This document shows, piece after piece, positions 24,677-36,100 of a stretch of DNA of 64,000 nucleotides; the first letter of the stretch is position 1; each line of letters begins with the position of its first letter. The notes under the pieces are model-generated. The model was not told the DNA's origin and did not search any database. It saw nothing but the letters and a program-made list of their open reading frames with translations. The stretch lies in NCBI RefSeq assembly GCF_027744825.2, contig NC_071334.1:58285437-58349436 (forward strand), in the 5' to 3' direction. The DNA comes from Synchiropus splendidus. Its lineage: Eukaryota > Chordata > Actinopteri > Syngnathiformes > Callionymidae. A program made the translations under genes and the position numbers.

Positions 24677-25692
24677 ATGGAACCTGATGGATCTGCTGTT
24701 GAAGTGCTCTCTCCCGAATCAACAGTCACGACCTTGTTCTCGAACACTGGACACCTGAGGAGCACTCTGGTGCCTCACCTCAACAGTACCATCAGATACA
24801 ATGAGAAGGTTTGGATTTCTGCTACACTCAGATTTACAAACTTACCACTTAACAAGTTCAAAATATGATCTTATTTCAGAATCTTCATTTTCTTTTACCT
24901 TTGTTCATCTTTAATATTGTCTTAGGACAAGCTTTAATAACTACTGTGCTTAGGAAATTAATGGAATTGTAAAACACTAACTTATTCTATATTTATTCCC
25001 CAAAGGACTATGATTCTGCTTCCGCAGTGTTGGACGCATACATTGCGGATTTTCAATGGAGTTGTCAGAACAGCGAATCTTTTACAGGTTCGTTGATTCT
25101 ACCAGAAACTCCATCCTCAACCCCGACTAAACTGAGTAGGCGCACACCTAGAAGACAAGATGGTAGGATTCTCAAGTGTTGTTGCTTTCTTTCAGCCACT
25201 CATACATTAATATATGTGACTGTCAAACATACATATTGTTTATAGTGTGACGTCCCTAATTATGACCTCATTCAAAGTTCTGAAGGAGCGGTTGACTGCC
25301 ACGGAGTTGGATTTCCTGAACCTCCCTGTCAGTTCTTTGCATCACAGAAGCAACAGAGACAGACACTCAATGACGACTGATGAACTCCTTGCCATTCCTC
25401 TCGATGGCTCAATGCCGGTGACCCACACGTCTGCCTTCATTCAAGGTGTGAATAACTACCCTGGGTCTCGAGTCCATTTCAGCCATGCGATGTTGAGTGA
25501 ATTCTTATTGATGTCTTATATTTGATATATGATTCATAATGTCGGCCTTACAAACTGGCGTCTCACTGTGTTTATGTCCTCTCTTGTGTTTCAGGTCTTT
25601 CTCGTTCTAGAGTCAATCACACAGCGAGATTGGGTCACAGAGTTCAAGAGGGCTACAGGTTGGTACTTGCTAAAACGAATTTTGCTGTGGTG

Positions 25693-25734
<42 letters not shown>

Positions 25735-28210
25735 ATTTATTTATTTATTTTTTTTACATGTTCTCCAAATGTTTGTAGAATCAGGTTGCATTTATGTGCT
25801 CGTTTGCGGATCAAGATCATTTTCATCCTTCACAGGTGGAAAAGAGGAGTAGACGCAGCCACAGTCCAATCAGATCATTCCAAGCTCCAAGTAATCCACC
25901 CTCTTTCAGTCAATATATATATATATATATATGTATGTATATATATATATATATATATATATAAATATTCTGTCTGTCCCATAGCCCCCACTCAGTGTGT
26001 CGGAGTTGGATCCACCGTCCAGTCTCCATCAGTCACAGTGGTTTATGGGTCATAAAGAGGAAGTTCACCCTACCGATATCACCAGTCTTCCCATGAGGTA
26101 TCCTGCGTGGCTACAGCGCTGCAAGCTTTACAAGCAGCACTCTGAATCAAACCACTGGGAAGGTGCTTGATCATGTTTTCACACTTTGTCATCATGTAAC
26201 TTTCTATACATTCCTTCACGTGCATGAATTTCATAGCATTGCTTTTGCATCATGTCTGAGAGAACCTGCTGCAGTGATATGTATCTGTACACTGTTTTTG
26301 TTATGTGTGTTCCTCAATACCAAACAAAGTTGTGAAAATAAACTCCATTCATTTTAGGAACTCCTCCGTCTGGGATGAGGAGAGCAGGGATGGGTGAAAC
26401 TTCATCCTGGGTCATGCATCCGGACAAGTGTGACTCTGTTGACATGTGTGCACTGGTGAGCGCTGAAGGCTGTAACTGGAATTCCTGTGTTTGTTTATCT
26501 AAGCAAAAAATAAATAAATAAATTGTGTCCAGTCACAGCACCAGAAGACTCTCAGAGATTTGAGACTGAGCCTGGCTGAACAGATTTATCTGCTCGCTAC
26601 TGAGAAGCAATGTTCCCCTATCAAGGAGTCACTGCTCCGAGGTGAGACGTTTCTTCATACTTTTGTCTGTAACTGGTTTTGTGTTTTTACGTTGTTTATC
26701 TCTTGTTAGACAACAAACTGGAGCGTCTGATAGATAAGGCAGATCAAGTGTTGAACACTCTGTCTCAGACTTCTGGATTTGCAGACACTATTCTCGATCA
26801 AGGTGAGGTCGACAGTGTTCTTCAGTTATCAAGCATTCACAATGAGAAGCAAAGTGATAACAGCTACACATGGGTCTGTAGAAGTACTTGACATGCAGTT
26901 TTTTTGCTCAACTCTCTACTAAGCTGGAGACATACTCCATTTGTTGACTCAGTGTGCTGCAGTTCCTCTAACCGGTCTCATTTGTCATCAGGTAGCAGAG
27001 TTGTTGACCGCCCTGTTGACGCCACAGAGCCTCTCCATTGTTACTCCACTCTGTGAGATGCTTTTGTTGACTCTCCTTTTATTCAGCGCTTTCCGTGCTG
27101 CATGACCAAACATTGCTCATATCCCCAACGTTTGTTCTAGCAGGGAAGCAGCTGTAGCTGCAGCAGCCCCCGCTGGCCCTCGGACAGACTCAGGATCATT
27201 GGTGAGTTCCATCCCATTCTCCTGATTTGCATTTTTGTTTCTCTTTCTGCTCTGTCTTTGAATAATAGTAGTTATACTTTGGGTAATTAATATAAGGAAA
27301 TATTTTGCTCATTAAATTGTGACTTGCTCTAAAAGAAAATCGTTGACTTCATGAGAATTTCATTCTTGGGAAAACTGTCATAAACTTTCAATCGGAATGT
27401 GTTGATGGAAAACATCAGGAGGAGGATGTAACCCGTGACCGGAAGCAGCCTGGTCCACTAGAAGCTCTCAAACAGATGATGTTTCGACTACAAGCCGTGG
27501 AGGCCGAACTTCAAAGACAGAGTCCGACATCAACTGTCAGTGATGCACGACCTCCGGGGCAGAAGGTAAACTCACCGTGTCTAGTTGATCAATTAAGAGT
27601 CTGGTTGGCAAAGGCGTGATGCCGCAGAGCTGTCATTTGTTTGTGTTTCAGAAAGGTGAAAGTAAAGCTAAGATGAAGAGATTGGATGAGGGGCCTTTAC
27701 TTCAGAGGTGAGTTGACCAAACCTCAAATAACTCTTTCATAACTGCCCAAAATGCCATTTTAATATTTATTTTCAACTTAAATACTGTATAAGATCCAGA
27801 GTCTATGCATACCGTCCGAATGAAGATTTCATAATTTGTTGTTTCCATCTTCCATCCAACTTTGGGCGCGTGACTTGGCATGAATCGGTATCCATTCATG
27901 AAATGAGACAATGTGACTATTGGTATTTAGGTGCATGCTAATTAGTTCAAATGATTTAGGATGTTCTCTGGTAGAATTTTTCAGCTCTGCCTTTTGATCC
28001 CATGAATCCTTATTCATCTGCAGCACTCTACGTGACCTGAATCAAATGAAGCTGCGGGAAGTCAAGCCTAAACTGAAACCTGGTAACAAGGAGGAAGAAA
28101 ATGACCCAGATGAAGGACACTGTTCTTCTCTATCTGCTGACGGATTCACATGTGAGGGAACTAAAAGTGAACTCAGCTTTACGCCAAGCAATCACCGTTG
28201 CCCCAGATGA
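24677..28210 (+). CDS. las2: C18orf54 / lung adenoma susceptibility 2 (LAS2) homologue
   Basis: Fourteen GT-AG exons: 24677-24808, 25006-25162, 25278-25445, 25595-25658, 25836-25890, 25985-26162, 26358-26455, 26533-26641, 26710-26802, 26992-27052, 27144-27201, 27419-27565, 27652-27707, 28024-28210. They sum to 1563 nt (520 aa plus stop) with every junction in phase. The N-terminal part reads RYNEKDYDSASAVLDAYIAD, as in the LAS2 family, and residues about 404-422 carry the family's PLEALKQMMFRLQAVEAELQ helix. A WFMGHKEE...RYPAWLQRCK segment lies mid-protein, with an Ala-rich linker before the helix. The biochemical function is unknown; the human gene is a candidate lung adenoma susceptibility locus. 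The ATG sits 5 bases after an acceptor (ending 24671), so the first exon is probably non-coding. Proximity to mbd2, as on human 18q21, supports the call. Confidence 0.8.
25696..25730. repeat. (TA)n microsatellite, las2 intron 4
   Basis: About 35 bases of uninterrupted TA, 106 bases upstream of the 55-nt exon 25836-25890. Confidence 0.9.
25913..25964. repeat. (TA)n microsatellite, las2 intron 5
   Basis: About 52 bases of TA interrupted by two TGTA units, starting 22 bases after the 55-nt exon. It is self-complementary and complementary to the tract on the other side of the exon. Confidence 0.9.
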
Positions 28211-29341
28211 GTTTTAAAAATGCACTAAGTTTATAAGCAGATCTGTTTATAGCAGGAGAGGTTACAAAATTTTTGGGTGTTCCTAGACTGTACTTACCAA
28301 TGACAGTGTTATTGTCTTTGAGAGTTTTAAGATTAAAGATTTTGAGAGAATCCCAAGGCTAAAAAAGGACATCAGTATTATTCCAAATGATCAAGTCTGG
28401 ATGTTGCTATGTATAGCATTTAATGCTCTTTACAGTAGGGCCAATGGAAACTATTTATTGGGTTGAAAATCTGAAATCATAATAACTCAGAGATGGTAGA
28501 CTGGTTGGCCTGTAACTGAGAGGTTGTCGGTTCGATCACAGTTCGCGACACGTTTGTGTCATTGTGTCCCTGAGCACGAAACGTAACCCCGGTTTGCTCC
28601 TGGCAGTTCAGTTGACGCGCTGTTTCGCTGCCATCAGTGGGTTCATTGGTGACTTATTGTCAACCCTTTTGGTTGCTGGACAAGTATGGAGAGCGCTATA
28701 TAAGAGCCATTTACCATTATTATTGTTACAAAGGCCATAGACAGACACGTGCCAACACTGACTCTGACCAAAACAGAAGAAATGCTGGCATCATGCCTGG
28801 CAGCGACCATGCCTGAAATGTATAAGACCGCCTTGTATGCTTTAAATATCTAAGTATATATTTCTAATATCAGACTTTTTCTGTTTACATTTTTTTCACT
28901 TTTTCTTTTGTGCCTGCCATCAACACTCTAAATGTACATATATATAGCAACATGATCATGAAGTCCCATGTTGAGATTGTTGAATCACTGTGATAACATA
29001 CTGTTACAGAAATATTGTCCGCTTTTGAAGAAACATGTTGAACAATGTATAAACAAGCACTCCCCTTTGTCACCTTCAACACCAGTTGCTCAAAATATGT
29101 TGTATTAATGTTTTTTTAATCACTAATAAATTGTATTTTCTCGACTGTTGTTCCTTTAATTCAGAGAGCGCCGTGCCGAATGACGGAAACCGATGCTCCC
29201 AAATGAGAATGCGCAGGGAGGGAAAATAAAACTTGAAAAGTTTACAGGGCAAATGTGAACTTTTGTTGATGTGCGGGTAAAGGTTCACTGGCTCCAATTG
29301 GCCCCTGGACAGACAAAAGCATTCAAAAATATCTTTAAATG
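28211..29341. other. Convergent 3' region of las2 and spag16
   Basis: The two genes converge across 1.1 kb. This spacer holds their 3' UTRs and a SINE (28490-28727). Candidate signals are ATTAAA near 28332 or AATAAA near 29127 for las2, and TTTAAT near 29113 (ATTAAA on the minus strand) for spag16. No gene was seen. Confidence 0.5.
28490..28727 (+). mobile_element. tRNA-derived SINE copy
   Basis: The head resembles a Pol III box B (gtcggttcgatcacagttcg), followed by gtccctgagcacgaaacgta, gggttcattggtgacttatt and the tail agcgctatataagagccatt. This is the usual order in teleost tRNA-headed SINEs. It has several changes from intact copies and is probably inactive. Confidence 0.65.
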
Positions 29342-31413
29342 TCACATCCACATGTTGATCAACCCATCGGACCCAGATGACAACACCTTCTCCCCCTTGT
29401 GGTCAAAGATCACACTCTGGACGCTATCCTTGTGTCCTGACAAGGTGCTCACTGAGCTGGACTCCACATCCACCAACCTGACCAGACAGTCTTTACTGGC
29501 CACTGCCAGCATCTCCCCTGAGGGATTAAATGCCACCTGGCTTGCCCCTGCTGGCCCCGTGTCCACTGTCTTCAGTGCAGTCTCTGGCTTCCTGATGTCC
29601 CACAGGTAGATGAAGCCATGAGTGTCACATGAGGCCATCAGTCCTCCTGGTGGACCTAAAGCAGCATGGTTGCAGGGATACTGGTGACCTTGAAAGATGG
29701 TGGTGCATGTGCCCATCCTGACATCCCACAGCGCCAGAGTCTTATCCGCTGAACAGGTAAGGAGGGTGTTGGAGGACGGTACGAAGCGGACAGTATTGAC
29801 AGTGCAGGTGTGGTGACGCATTGTCAGGCGACAGCGCTGACTGTTCAAGTCCCACAGCTTGGCAGTTCTGTCGGTGGAGCAGGATGCCAGGAAGTTGCCG
29901 CAGAAGCGGAAGGAACAGCCCCAGACTGGGTGCGTGTGTCCAGACAGAGTCAACAAGGAGTTTCCTAAAGCAACATCCCAGAGCTTCACCTGCCCGGGGG
30001 AAACAATGAGTCATATTTTGTTAGAGCGAAAAAAAAATAGCAAGCCTGTTGCTGAAGACTCATGACTACAAAAACAACTCACGGTTGCGTCTCCACTTGT
30101 TGTCGCCAGTTTTGAGCCATCAGGATGAAAGCTGCAGCTGGACAACCACTCCAAATGGCCATGACCTGTCTGCAACAGCTCTCCCTCCTGGAGTCAGTAG
30201 ACTTGGTTAATGACTTCATGACTGTCGGCAGCTCTGCATGTATTATCATGTCTCATACACATCTTTTATTGTCTATTGGTATTATCATCTTATACTTAAA
30301 CTCCAGGATAACCACTTTATGGCTGTTTTTTTTTTTTCATTGTAACCTTTGTGGGTGATGGGCAAACACAAATTCAGACGATCAGATTTTGATAAAAGCA
30401 AATCATGTACTATAAGTGCCCCCGGTGTTGCCCCATCGAGTTAAGAAAAACCTGGTTTGATGCGTGTGCTTTTGGAACTCCAGTGTGACAATCACCTTCC
30501 TTGGGGAGGTGGGAAGCCTCCACAGACTCCAGCTGCAGTCATCACTGACGGAGGCCAGGATCAGATGCTTGGGGTGCAGAGTGATGCCGTTGACTGGGAA
30601 CTTGTGAGCAGTGATGGAACGTAGTCTACTGAAGAAGCCCGAGCCCTTCAGGACAGCCACCTGGTCCTGGTTCGCGTCGGTGGCTGGGCCCTCCGTGTCG
30701 CCGTGAGTCTTTGCGGTCTTGGCTCGAGCTCCGCGAGTGGCGCCCTTGTCTCTCCTGTGGAGAGTCGGGTGCCAGTATCTGTTCTTGATCCTGTCCTCGT
30801 CCAGTGTCAGCAGGATTTTGTTCCGCAGCGCTGACTGGTATTTGTCGTCCATCTTCTTCAGCACGGGTTCGTAGGACTTCAGGTGTATCTTCAGCGTCTT
30901 TACGTCTTCCATCAGTTTGTGTTTGCTGACGAAGACACGCTGGAACTGCAGCCGGTGGTAGTCCCGCTCCTTCTGCATCTTCCTCAGGCTGGCCCCCGCT
31001 GCCAGCACCTCCTTCCGGAGCTCCGCGGTCTCCTCCCTCACGGTCTTCAGCTCTGCCTCAAGCAGCTGCCGGTGAGTGACGGCATCCGGGATGTAGCAGA
31101 AGCCACCTGCCGCTGGAGTAACCAAAAGGTTTCTGGCAAGACGATGGAGCGCGGAGGTGTACCATTCCGTCTCAAAGCGGTCCAGTGTCCGGCTCATCCC
31201 GACCCTCCACAGGAAGTTCTTCAGAAAGTCGTCGACCGCTTCAGGGGTGGTCAGGACGATCTCCTGCTTGGACGACGCCGGTTTGATTTGGAAAGCCGAG
31301 CCGGCTGCTTTTCTCTTCGTCTCTCGGAAGTTCTCATCCTTAATAGAAAAGTCTCTCTCTGAGATGGCCTCCTGCTCAAACCCCGCTCCTCCGTGCTCTG
31401 TTTTCACAGACAT
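29342..31413 (-). CDS. spag16: Sperm-associated antigen 16 (PF20 homologue), axonemal WD-repeat protein
   Basis: SPAG16 is a component of the axonemal central pair, needed for motility of cilia and sperm flagella; Chlamydomonas PF20 is the founding member. Coding exons 5' to 3': 31413-30496, 30187-30083, 29989-29342, all GT-AG and phase 0, giving 556 aa (human about 631). Residues about 72-95 match the family block VDDFLKNFLWRVGMSRTLDR. A coiled-coil stretch follows (MQKERDYHRLQF; LKIHLKSYEPVLKKMDDKYQ). From about residue 265, seven WD-type repeats follow, with GHTHPVWGCSF, STDRTAKLWDLNSQRC, SADKTLALWDVR and a final SSGSDGLINMWM. The human gene is huge with many introns, so three coding exons in 2 kb is odd. 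Frames are intact, so it is not an obvious retropseudogene. An X-box-like site lies just upstream. Confidence 0.92.
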
Positions 31414-31445
31414 GATTATTGCTCATCGGAAATTATTGTTTGGCA

Positions 31446-31459
31446 GTTGCTATGGACAC
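31446..31459. promoter_or_regulatory. RFX X-box-like site upstream of spag16
   Basis: gttgctatggacac matches the X-box consensus RYYNYYATRRNRAC with one mismatch and is roughly palindromic. It sits 33-46 bases before the spag16 ATG. X-boxes near starts are typical of RFX/FOXJ1-controlled ciliary genes, which fits the SPAG16 function. Confidence 0.55.
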
Positions 31460-31472
31460 TACGCATGCGCAT
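31460..31472. promoter_or_regulatory. NRF1-like palindrome
   Basis: tacgcatgcgcata contains the CGCATGCGC core bound by NRF1, common in TATA-less bidirectional promoters. It abuts the X-box-like site. Confidence 0.45.
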
Positions 31473-32679
31473 ACTCTGGCGCTTATATTTCATACATGCC
31501 GCTGTCCCGGAATTCATTCAACAAAGTCGCTGTATACTTTAATCTTGATATTCAAGCAACAGAAAAGAAATGTCCGGGGGCAGAATCAGTATTAGAATAA
31601 AATTTATTGCCGTGGTCAGTGGGGATCAGTGAGGATCCCACCAACTAGGAAAGTGTTTTGGAATAAAGTGCTGACAGAAAATATAAAATTGAAAAAATAA
31701 AATAAACAACAAAGGCTGTTCACGAATTCAACAGTCTGACGGCCGAGGGAAAGAAGCTTTTCCTGTGACGGTAGGTTCTGCTCTTGACCCATTTTCAAAC
31801 GAAAATGAAAGACCAGTTTTTCTTATACAAACCTAAGACTGCTGTGTCTGTCATGACAGTAGCCACGGTAAAAATAAATCTAAATAAATAAATTACTATA
31901 AAAATAAACCAAGCGCGACTACGCTAAAGCCCCACCTCTACGTGCATACGTCACACGCATCACATGACGGTCAGGAGGCTGGGACAACAGGAAGAGGTTC
32001 CTCTTCGCTGGTGGAACTGTTGACCAAATGTTTTTATTTACATAATGTAGAAGGAGCCCACGAGGTTATTCTCGTTTAAATAATTGCGTCCATAAAGGAC
32101 CGAATTCTGCTGCACTGAGACCGGACTTTATTATTAGGACGCTAATTTAAAGAGAATATCTTGAGGTATGTCTTTTCAAAAACTTCCGTGTATACATTTA
32201 TTTTCAAAAACGAGTCAACGTACTTTGCTTGCGCGCATTCACCCATACAAAGTTGCGTATTCGTATCGTCTTTATCGTTATTCTGTTCGTCGTAAATACG
32301 AACGCTGCTAGCAATCTTGCATGCATGCTTTTTCTCTTTCATTTGGACCACAATATTTTAATGTGGATTAAGGCTTAAAATTGAATATGCTGCACGAACG
32401 AAGACTAATTCAAGTAACGTCAACGGTGTTGGTTGTTTTTCTGCCGTCAGAAGCAGAAGTCGTCTCGCTTTTGCATTTCCTGTCTGCTCGCTTAGCATGT
32501 TAGCCTCCTCCACTTTCACCTATGTTATACATCCGCTCTAAACTTCGTTTGTTACCTCCCTCTTTGGCTTTTTCCTGGGTACAGACATTTTTTCTGCTAA
32601 CATGTCCTCCCATCTCACGCTGATAGACGTTTTTCTGCTCTTGTCTTTCCACTCCCATTGAAAACCTGCGCGTCTTCAA

Positions 32680-32960
32680 CTCTGCCAGCTCAGCATCTTC
32701 TCCATGTCCCTGAACCGTACAGCATGACAGTTTTCACCACTGTCTTATAGACCTTCTCTTTCACTCAAGCTGATGCGTCATTTGACTCCCCACCTCCCAT
32801 GAGCTCTATTGCTCTGAATGACGAAACTCAAATACTTTTTTTCTGCCTGTACTCCTAGCAACTTCACTTCTCCATACCTCTCATTTTCTCACATATTCTG
32901 GCTTCTTCTGTTCACTTTCATTCAGCATCTATTCCACTTCCACCTTGTTTTCCCGATTAA
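32680..32960 (-). pseudogene. Antisense RTE-type LINE remnant in wdr91 intron 1
   Basis: Read on the minus strand, this follows the 3' reverse-transcriptase region of the RTE copy at 48198-48935. The block accactgtcttatagacc corresponds to KTVV...Y, and ctcacatattctggcttctt to the KTEYMC region, in the expected antisense order. It is heavily decayed, with no open frame. Confidence 0.55.
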
Positions 32961-33192
32961 CCACGGGCAAACATCATGGTCTGTAGTGTCCATCATAAAT
33001 GAAAAGAGGAAGTGGTTGAAAGCTGATCTTCACTCCTACAGCACCTCACTACTCTCACTATCTTCATTCATGCTCTGCACTACCCTCACATGCTCCTCCA
33101 TTTTCTATGAGTTTGATCCATGATTGACTAGTAACCATTGTTATAGAATACAACAGCGCTCCTCATCATTTTTTCTTCTTCCGCAGCTCAAG

Positions 33193-36100
33193 ATGGGAAC
33201 TGCAGTGGAACGGACCGACGAGCATGTGAGAGAGTATCTGATTTATCGAGGCTTCACTAGCACCCTGAAGCACTTGGACAGTGAGATCAAAGCAGACAAG
33301 GAGAAAGGCTTCAGGGTACACATTATGAAAGCATTTCCTCTCATTACTCATGTCTGCTGTTAATCATGGGCAGTGTCTCTGGAGAATGGTTGGTGGTGAT
33401 GGTGAACACTGTGCACTGTGTTTCATTTTCAGGTGGATAAAATCATCGATCAGCTTCTGCATTTCATCCAGAGCTTTGATCTGAATGGTCTCAAGGAGTA
33501 CTGGCTATATTTGGATCGACGCCTTTTCAGTAGGCTGGAGGACATTTACCGGTCAACAGTCAACAAACTGAGAACCAGCTTGTATCGGTACTATGTCATC
33601 AACACAGTTCAGGTAACACTATACAGAGAGGCAGTGGAGCAATTGTTTGAGATGTTAAAGTAACATGTTTTTTTAGAGAGGAAACATGGAGAAGACTCAG
33701 GAGTTCTTCCAAAAGCAGGCACTGGAGCTGCAGGGTCAGACAGAATGGCGCGATTGGTTCATCCTGCCATTCATTCCAGTCCCTGAGCAGAACCCTGCCT
33801 TCTCCCCGTATTTCTCCCGTCAGTGGTCTGATACCTTCTTGGTTTCCTTGCACAACTTCCTGTCTGTGCTCTTCCAGTGTATGCATATCCTTCCACTGGC
33901 AAAGTCAGAATCTTGTTTTAGGATTACCTATTTGAGTCATTGTCTTTCTGTCTGTACACTCCTTAACTGTTTATTACCTCAGCCAGTTCTGCTCAGTTTT
34001 GATGCTGAAGTCCAGAGGTCGACCAGCCTGACCGAAGAAAACGAACAGCTGCGCCAGAAGGTGAGCGCAGAGATGCGCTAACATCTTTAGTACACGCTGT
34101 ATGAGTAGACACTTGTGGCTTTTTTCAAAATCTTAGAAAGACCTACCTCAAATCCTGAAGATGAAGCATAAAATGCCACGACCAAAACAAAGTTTTTCTC
34201 ATCAAGAGATAAGCTTGTTTTTGGCAATGGCTCATGCCCTAACATTAGTTCAATGAATCTATTATTTGAGCAATGTGATTTAAACCTTTGGCTATCATTA
34301 TTCTAAACGTTGCAGGGTGTGATGGCAGTGCTTTTCAGTGTTGGCCTGTAATAAAAAAATGTTTAGAATTGGATTCTTTTGAGTTTGCCATGTATGTTAT
34401 AGTCATGTTATTCATGGTCTAGCTCTGTAACTACTAGTCATAAAACAGAAACATTCAGAACAATATAAACAATCACAACAATGCATCTGAGAGATTCTCA
34501 CCTTCAAGAGTCTCTAACTGGCTCTTCTTAACAGCTCTTCGCCCTGCAGCTGGAGAACCAAGACCCATTGGACGGAGATGAGAAGAATCACCACAAGCTG
34601 CCGCTGTACGTCCAGAACATGGATCGACTGGGAGACACTGAGCTGTGAGACACATACTCCACTGTCTTTACTGATGTCTCTCTCCATAGGTAGTTAGCTG
34701 CCTGTTTTTCCTCTTTTATTATGTCATATACAAACACCCAAACCAAAACTGTGTCTTCGTGCCAAAAAGGTTTCCACTTTTAGAGTTTTTAAATGAAAAG
34801 TCACTTACCTGTTGAAATGTATGAGATTTCGTGTTGCCTAAGAGTATTGAGTATTGATAGTTTGTTTTCCTTGTATATAGATTGGTTGGACTTTTTCGAA
34901 CTCCCCAATGACAGAGACTTCTGTTTACGTTTTTGAGTCAAAACATTATCTGTATGAAAGTTTTGACTATTTTAATCAAGATCTAAATCTGAAAGAATTG
35001 TACGTGTGTGTGTGTTGGCTTTATCGATTATGAAGTGAGGTAAGGGATATCCTGTTTCTTGGATGCTCTGATTTTCGTTCACCTTCTATCCTGATTGAAG
35101 TATTCGTTGCTTAGTGAAGTTGTATTGCATTTCAACAACTGTATCTATATCTGAGTCAAAATTGAAGCACTTTAAAGCAGACTAAGCTGCTTTTATTTTG
35201 TATTTATTGATATAAATTATATCTTTTAACAAATACTAAATTATTGTTACAATATTCATGTCTAACCATGTGTTCTGTGATGTGGTTAATGTTGCCAAAT
35301 AAACAGTTCACCTCATGAATTGTTGTATCTTGAATTTTTTTTTCTTTAAAGAGCTAAATTTGTAGTGCACAGTGCAATCGCCACATACCATTGTCTGATA
35401 AAGCAATAATGTTTTAATAAATGATTATTTGTTTACATTTACAGGACACTACTTGACATTACAACAATGAATGAAAAAAGTAAAGAAAGCTGTTAGCTAT
35501 TATGAACAGACAATGACATATTTAACACTAGCTATAAAGTGCTGTGTTTTGCATTGAACCTGGAGGATTTATAAACATGATTTTGAGAGTTCAAAGTGCA
35601 CAGACTTCACTCAACAATATTTTAGTGGGCTCATTTTGAAACTGCAGCCTGGAAATAATTTGTTTAATTTGATATGTGATTGATGCAATAAATGCAATAT
35701 ACATATAGCAATGTATAGTTGTCCACATTGTGGAAAATGTCAATGTTTTGTCAAATATTTTGTTCTTGCTGGTTAACTTTTAAGGATTTAATAGCTGTAA
35801 TAGTATTAAAAATTTCAGTCCTGTCCTCACAAAAAGGAACCTGATAGTGTTATCTAACATTCCCTCTCCTAACTGCTTTTTTTTTTTTCCCTCTAGGGAT
35901 TTGGTGACAAGTCAGCGTGTGGTCAGCGCTGCCACAACTCCCTCGCGAAATTTCTTCTCTACGTTCTTACCGCAAGGTCGGCGTACACCCGGGAAATCGG
36001 TTCAAGTTGCAGCCGGAGCATCACCAAATCAGGCAACAGTTGGAAGGAAGGAATTGACACCTAACCAGGTGGGACCAAAAATCCTTTTTTTAGAATGTCC

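Larger units (their letters stand above)
31414..32165. promoter_or_regulatory. Divergent promoter of spag16 and wdr91
   Basis: spag16 starts leftward at 31413. A likely non-coding first exon of wdr91 ends at the donor gag|gtatgt (32165/32166) and joins the acceptor at 33185-33186. The shared spacer contains an X-box-like site and an NRF1-like site close to spag16, and CpG-containing, TATA-poor sequence near 31900-32000. Confidence 0.55.

Noticed and set aside
25246..25445. Alternative acceptor for las2 exon 3 at 25245
   Set aside because: It puts a stop codon into the joined frame. The acceptor ending at 25277 keeps the frame open.
25630..26055. 141-codon plus-strand frame with Tyr-Ile repeats
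   Set aside because: Created by TA microsatellites. The real las2 exons cross it in other frames.
28518..28545. Box-B-like tRNA promoter text considered as a tRNA gene
   Set aside because: No cloverleaf can be drawn, and the downstream text matches a SINE tail.
30883..31600. Overlapping plus-strand frames of 159 and 147 codons
   Set aside because: They are shadows of the GC-rich first exon of spag16 on the other strand.
33884..33977. GT-AG solution for the wdr91 intron after LFQ
   Set aside because: Using cagt|gtatgc with ctcag|cca gives a premature stop in the next exon. Only the AT-AC pair restores the conserved protein.
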